From assembly GCA_963693365.1 (NCBI GenBank), contig CAVNZM010000004.1, forward strand, positions 9,610,001-9,674,000: DNA of 64,000 nucleotides, read 5' to 3'. The notes beneath the pieces are model-generated. The model worked only from the letters and a program-made list of their open reading frames with translations, was not told where the DNA came from and ran no database searches. The DNA is from Amoebidium appalachense. Taxonomy: Eukaryota > Ichthyosporea. Shown here piece after piece: positions 44,146-64,000 of the stretch. Within the stretch, counting starts at the first letter, position 1. Each line of letters starts with the position of its first letter. The position numbers and the translations under genes were made by a program.

Positions 44146-44439
44146 TTTTGTAATAAATAAAATAAAAACAGAGAAGGATTTTGTGTTTGATGGATGCGCT
44201 ATAAGGTGTGAGTTACGGTTGCTATTTCACTTCACGCGGAGGCTCGAGCGGTTCGGTTTGTGTTGATGTTTTGATGAACAAAGTGGCCTGATCGCTTTGT
44301 TTATATACCGCTTGCTGGAATGTCGTCTTCTGAATTCAGTTGCGCGTTGCCCAATTAGATGATCCTTTGTTATCTTAGAAATGTTCCTGTTTGTTGTTTA
44401 CGTTGACCAATCCTGCCGCGGGGCGTTGAGGGGGAGGAA

Positions 44440-44471
<32 letters not shown>

Positions 44472-44661
44472 TTTCGTCCCGGGGGGATGCGCCTGCGCAG
44501 AAGTCAATGCAAGATCTAGAATGTCCGGGGCTAAGAGCGTGACAAAATTGCCATACATGTGTAGTAAGCACCTTCTTGTGTATGCACGTATGTGAGTGTA
44601 CATGTGCCTGTGTGCAGGTACATGAATGTGTACGGGTTTCTATAGTTGTGTGCGTGTGCGT

Positions 44662-44741
<80 letters not shown>

Positions 44742-44871
44742 ATGTGTGTGTGTGTGTGTGTGTGTACACTAGAGAGAGAGCTCTAGAGAGAGAGAGAGAG
44801 CTCTAGAGAGAGAGAGAGAGCTCTAGAGAGAGAGAGAGAGAGCTCTAGAGAGAGAGAGGGAGAGAGAGCTC

Positions 44872-44922
<51 letters not shown>

Positions 44923-45171
44923 TGTGTGTGTGTGTGATGATGAGTGAAATCTTGTTATTGCCCCATCTCCCCCCCCCTCTCCCCCCCTCAATGCGCAAGC
45001 CGATGGTCTCTCCCTGCACCCTCTTCGACCCTTAATGCGGCTCTCAGCCAACTAATGCCCTTATAGATTTAAGCCTCACACGTTGAATACAATCACTCCC
45101 CAAAGGAGACACTGCAGATTCTTAATTAATTAACAGATCTTACACATATATTTCATACTGTGTTTGTGTGC

Positions 45172-45265
<94 letters not shown>

Positions 45266-45855
45266 CGGTGTGTGTGTGTGTTTTTGTGTTTCAGTGGCAC
45301 TGGGGTTTTGTACTTCCTGCGTACAGGTACGTAAAATATGTACATATGTACCAAACATACATGCCATATCAGTACTCAGTACGTACATGCATACACATGC
45401 ACGACAACATTTGTCACGCTCTTAGTAACCCAGGAAATTCTTGCTTTGACTTGTGCGCACGCGCGGATGTTCTTATCGCGCAATATTTGTGGGAAGCCAA
45501 CCCGAAATTCTTCGGTTCGTTTTACGCAAAAAAAACAACAACACAAAAATATATAATATCGGCGAAATTATTTGCTGGCACCCAAAAGTCACAGGGCTTC
45601 TTTCTTTCACTATTTCTCCGGGCCTTCCCTCCCCCCTTCCCCCCCCTCCCCCCCTCCAAAAAAATAAATGAAAAGAAGGAGAAAAAAGGAAAGAAAGGAA
45701 AGAAAGAAAAGAAAGGAAGGAAGAAAAAAACACACACATACACTTCTCCCCTCCTAAAACACACACACACACACACACTGACACACACACACACGCGCGC
45801 GCGTACACACACACACACACTGACACACATACAACACACACACACACACACACAT

Positions 45856-45939
<84 letters not shown>

Positions 45940-46021
45940 GAACACACGCACACGCACACAGACACACACACACATACACACAAGAACACACATGAACACA
46001 TGCACACACACACACACACCG

Positions 46022-46114
<93 letters not shown>

Positions 46115-46670
46115 ACACACACACACAGACAGACACACACAAGACACACACACACACGTGTTATCCTTAACCCCGGCCAGCTTGCAGTTGGAATTATTAT
46201 CCCCCCAGCTTGGACGCCCGAATCTTCACCTTAAATTTGAAATAATTAGCCTGGTTTTTCTGCACCATAGCTGCATTTACACGTGCACCAGCACCATAGT
46301 CTAGAAACACAATTTATTGATATTTAACGATATCAACCGTTTTATTAACACGTCTTACGTATGTATATATATTAGAATCCATGCCCCCGTCCTGTGGGTG
46401 GGTATCAGCCCCTGGCAAGAAGCCTACTATTGATGGCCGGCCAACTGGACAGACCGTGCCCCCGTTACGTTAAGCAGGCAGGCATATGATAATACGATAA
46501 AATGCTAACAACTTAAACAAACCATAGTCACGGGATAGGGTAAAAAATTTACTCTAAGCTAGTCTTGCTTCTAAATCACTACTAGTCGACCTCCACGTGT
46601 TGTGAATGACGGGGATTACTACATACATAACTAATGATGATGACGGTCCACTCCACCACAATCAGAAGCA
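44146..46670. other. Intergenic microsatellite region
   Basis: This contains poly-G (about 44440-44470), (GT)n (about 44664-44764), a GA array with periodic GAGCTCTAGAG palindromes (44766-44920), (GT)n (about 45175-45264), a purine-rich run, and CA-rich sequence with many one-base variants (about 45755-46160). The final 500 bp are ordinary sequence in which no exon is supported. Confidence 0.55.
44766..44920. repeat. GA array with 20-bp periodic CTCTAGAG palindromes
   Basis: Purine-rich GA repeats are interrupted at roughly 20-bp intervals by GAGCTCTAGAG, which is palindromic around GAGCTC. Five such interruptions are seen before the array becomes pure GA and then GT. Confidence 0.85.
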
Positions 46671-47955
46671 TCAGTGCCTAATATAAGTTATGTAATGATT
46701 ACACCATACTCTCACCACTAGTAGCCTTCCCATCATCAGTGTCCCTACTATCCACATTGTCAATGACCGCATATATCCATTATGGCAGATACGGGGCTTT
46801 GGCCTGCGCACAGCCAGCAGAGCAATGAGGGCCACAAAGGCCACCAGCATGCCCCCCACAGCCAATCCCGTCACTGCGCTGTGGCTGCTGCCACCATTGG
46901 CAGCTGAGACCTCCGCAGGCGCCACACTGCGCGATACCATCACATGGCCATTGGGTGAGCTGGCAGCAGGGGCAGCTCCACCCACCTTCCAATTAATTGT
47001 AGCTGGAGGGGGCATGTCGGCAGCTCCACCCACCTTCCAATTAATTGTAGCTGGAGGGGGCATGTCGGGAGCTCCACCCATCTTCCAATTAATTGTAGCT
47101 GGAGGGGGCATGTCGGCAGCTCCACCCACCTTCCAATTGATTGTAGCTGGAGGGGGCATGTCGGCAGCGGCGCCCACCTTCCAATTAATTGTAGCTGGAG
47201 GGGGCAAGTCGGCAGCCTCACCAATATTAGGCACGATTGTAGCTGGAGGGGGCATGTCGGCAGCTCTACCCACCTTCCAATTAATTGTAGCTGGAGGGGG
47301 CATGTCGGCAGCTCCACCCACCTTCCAATTGATTGTAGCTGGAGGGGGCATGTCGGCAGCGGCGCCCACCTTCCAATTAATTGTAGCTGGAGGGGGCAAG
47401 TCGGCAGCCTCACCAATATTAGGCACGATTGTAGCTGGAGGGGGCATGTCGGCAGCTCTACCCACCTTCCAATTAATTGTAGCTGGAGGGGGCATGTCGG
47501 CAGCTCCACCCACCTTCCAATTAATTGTAGCTGGAGGGGGCATGTCGGCAGCTCCACCCACCTTTCAATTAATTGTAAGTGGAGGGGACATGTCGGCAGG
47601 CTCACCCACCTTCCAATTAATTGTAGCTGGAGAGGGCATGTCGGCAGCTGCGCCCACCTTCCAATTAAATTGTAGCTGGAGGGGGCGTGTCGGCAGCTGC
47701 GCCCACCTTCCAATTAATTGTAGCTGGAGCTCGAGGGGGCGTGTTGGCAGCTGCACCCACCTTCCAATTATTTGTAGCTGGAGGGGGCGTGTCGGCAGCT
47801 GCGCCCACCTTCCAATTAATTGTAGCTGGAGGGGGCGTGTTGGCAGCTGCGCCCACCATGGGCACGTTTGTAGGTGGAGGAGCCATATCGCAGGCTCGAC
47901 CGTCGACCATGTGTTCAGGCTCAACGTGAGACATCTTTGTCGCTGCTGCTGCCAT
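46671..47955 (-). CDS. Tandem-repeat protein with C-terminal TM helix; frame broken twice
   Basis: The minus-strand ATG at 47955 starts MAAAATKMSHVEPEHMVDG and leads into about 18 copies of a 16-residue (48-bp) unit with consensus GAADMPPPATINWKVG. The last copies lead to VTGLAVGGMLVAFVALIALL, a TM helix followed by basic RRPKPR, and the frame ends at 46671. Two lesions interrupt it. One extra A near 47668 shifts the frame and creates a stop. In the resulting frame a TGG codon has become TGA near 47567. Downstream units (47561-46990) are uninterrupted. No signal peptide is visible, so an upstream exon may be missing. It could be a pseudogene, or the lesions may be sequencing errors. The repeats resemble Pro-rich surface or wall proteins; function is unknown. 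Confidence 0.5.
46975..47870 (-). repeat. 48-bp coding tandem repeat with a 192-bp higher-order unit
   Basis: Within the array a four-unit block (units ending NWKV, NWKV, VPNI, NWKV) occurs twice in succession almost identically (about 47110-47300 and 47300-47490). This indicates a recent duplication of a 192-bp segment on top of the older 48-bp periodicity. Confidence 0.85.
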
Positions 47956-49108
47956 TTTGGTTATTGGGTTGGATAGAATGAGGGTGAGGAGGGTAGCGAG
48001 TTGGAGATTTCAGCACGCACTGTACGTAATTTAGAAGCTGCGAAGTTGTTAACGTGGGGCTTCAGCTAGTTGACTGACCTGGAACACTTAACTGACGTCA
48101 CTTTATACCTGTGGTATCTGTTTGGAATCTGTGGATCTTCAACATGAGCCAATGAACATTCAGATTAGATTATGGTGTGTACAATGGAATGTGCCATCAG
48201 GGCTACAAACGAAAACTTTATGTTGCCATCAGGACTACAAACGAAAACTTCGCTATCCAGCGAATCAGCAGGTTCTGGGCACTGCAGGCCTAAAGATCTG
48301 AAGATCAATAATACCTGTAATTATCACCTACACAGACAAACATTCTCGTTGCATATAGGAGATGAATTTAAAGGGCTTTGAAAAGGGCCGAAAGAAGCCT
48401 TTTTCCAGTAAAAAGAGGTGCGTTACAAGGCTTAGGCTCTACCTCACAGGGCTTCGAACTGTCGAATTGATTTATTCCGTCATCTAAGATCTTGATCGGG
48501 TGTCAGGGGTTGCCTGGGTTTGGCGCTCTTAATCGTATTAAGGCAAATTCCCAGCATTTTGACACCCTTCAGGGTCGTATTTACTAATTGGATGCCCCCT
48601 TTTAATCGTATTGCGGGGTTTTCTAAACCGTATTTTGGACCGATACGATTCGTAAAGCAAACCCTGTCGGGTGTTTGTTTGAGTACCCATATATGGCTAG
48701 GTCAAGGGGAATATGATTTGGTTTCAGCGGATGAAATATGGTTGGATCTCATCAGTTTTTGGCGCGAAATGTGGAAAAACGTAATCTGGTGCTGGGAACG
48801 TTCTACGGGTGCATCGCGGCGGCACTTGGCGGCGCAATCTTCCAAAGAGGGACACACCAGTACCCAGCAGTCTTGTACTCACCTACTTTTCCATTTCTCG
48901 ACTCGAAACACAGGCCCTTTGTAGCTAATAATCCAACATCTGCTTGCTTTGTTCCGTAGCTTTTGACTTTTTTTATATACCCCTTGTCAGCACATGCACA
49001 GGTGCGTTTGCAATGCACTGTGCGTCATTCTTAGAACCAGGCTAGTGTGCGTCATTCTTAGAACCAGGCTAGTCAACCAATCGAACGTCTGCCCTATAGA
49101 ACGGCAAC
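47956..49108. other. Intergenic region between divergent repeat-protein gene and RecQ gene
   Basis: No exon is supported. Two short direct duplications are present: an approximately 30-bp unit with CTACAAACGAAAACTT (48193-48251) and a 27-bp unit GTGCGTCATTCTTAGAACCA (49021-49075, unit start shown). A TCGTATT-rich stretch (48520-48660) resembles the interior of the MITE family at 43 kb. Confidence 0.55.

Positions 49109-64000
<14,892 letters not shown>

Noticed and set aside
46975-47870. CRISPR-like regularly spaced repeat
   Set aside because: The 48-bp units are directly adjacent, encode a periodic peptide and have no unique spacers. The window is eukaryotic.

Overview
This window is intron-dense nuclear DNA from an unidentified eukaryote. 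Reading frames are broken into short exons with GT...AG introns, and there are no bacterial-style operons. A membrane adenylyl cyclase fused to C2-like and Cache-like regions, together with very heavy low-complexity DNA, suggests a protist or alga rather than an animal or land plant. I cannot name the lineage from the sequence alone. A large share of the window is simple sequence: (GT)n/(CA)n, poly-G/poly-C, (CT)n and poly-A/T. Most long open frames are translations of these tracts and were left out.

Four spliced genes can be rebuilt exon by exon with matching intron phases. (1) 1918-6337, plus strand: a PLP-dependent class-III aminotransferase of the ethanolamine-phosphate/phosphohydroxylysine phospho-lyase group, six exons, with one apparent extra G in exon 5. 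(2) 26099-8160, minus strand: a 23-exon class III nucleotide cyclase of about 1159 residues, ordered as Ser-rich N-terminus, C2-like region, TM1, extracellular Cache-like region, TM2, HAMP-like linker, catalytic domain, C-terminal tail. It converges on the aminotransferase. (3) 29397-34409, plus strand: a five-exon, 125-residue YCII-domain protein with a probable mitochondrial presequence. (4) 49109 to beyond 64000, plus strand: a RecQ helicase resembling the helicase core of WRN, with 18 exons visible up to the RQC winged helix; the 3' end lies outside the window.

Between genes 3 and 4 lies an accessory stretch. It holds an intact 807-codon non-LTR reverse transcriptase ORF (38965-36542, minus) without a recognisable endonuclease, a small two-TM protein (39578-39910, plus), a hypothetical minus-strand gene (about 44145-43588), and a tandem-repeat protein with a C-terminal TM (47955-46671, minus) whose frame is broken twice. 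MITE-like inverted-repeat elements sit at 28888-29258, 43205-43340 and 52769-53015, and an 81-bp-arm hairpin sits at 43304-43521.

The most interesting non-genic signal concerns the introns. Simple repeats tend to follow the transcribed strand: the sense strand is mostly poly-C and (CA)n in both the plus-strand and minus-strand genes. Donors often run into (GT)n and acceptors often emerge from (CA)n. A dispersed poly-C-bordered repeat family is found in the sense orientation in every host gene here. No metabolic link between the four genes is evident; they look like unrelated neighbours.
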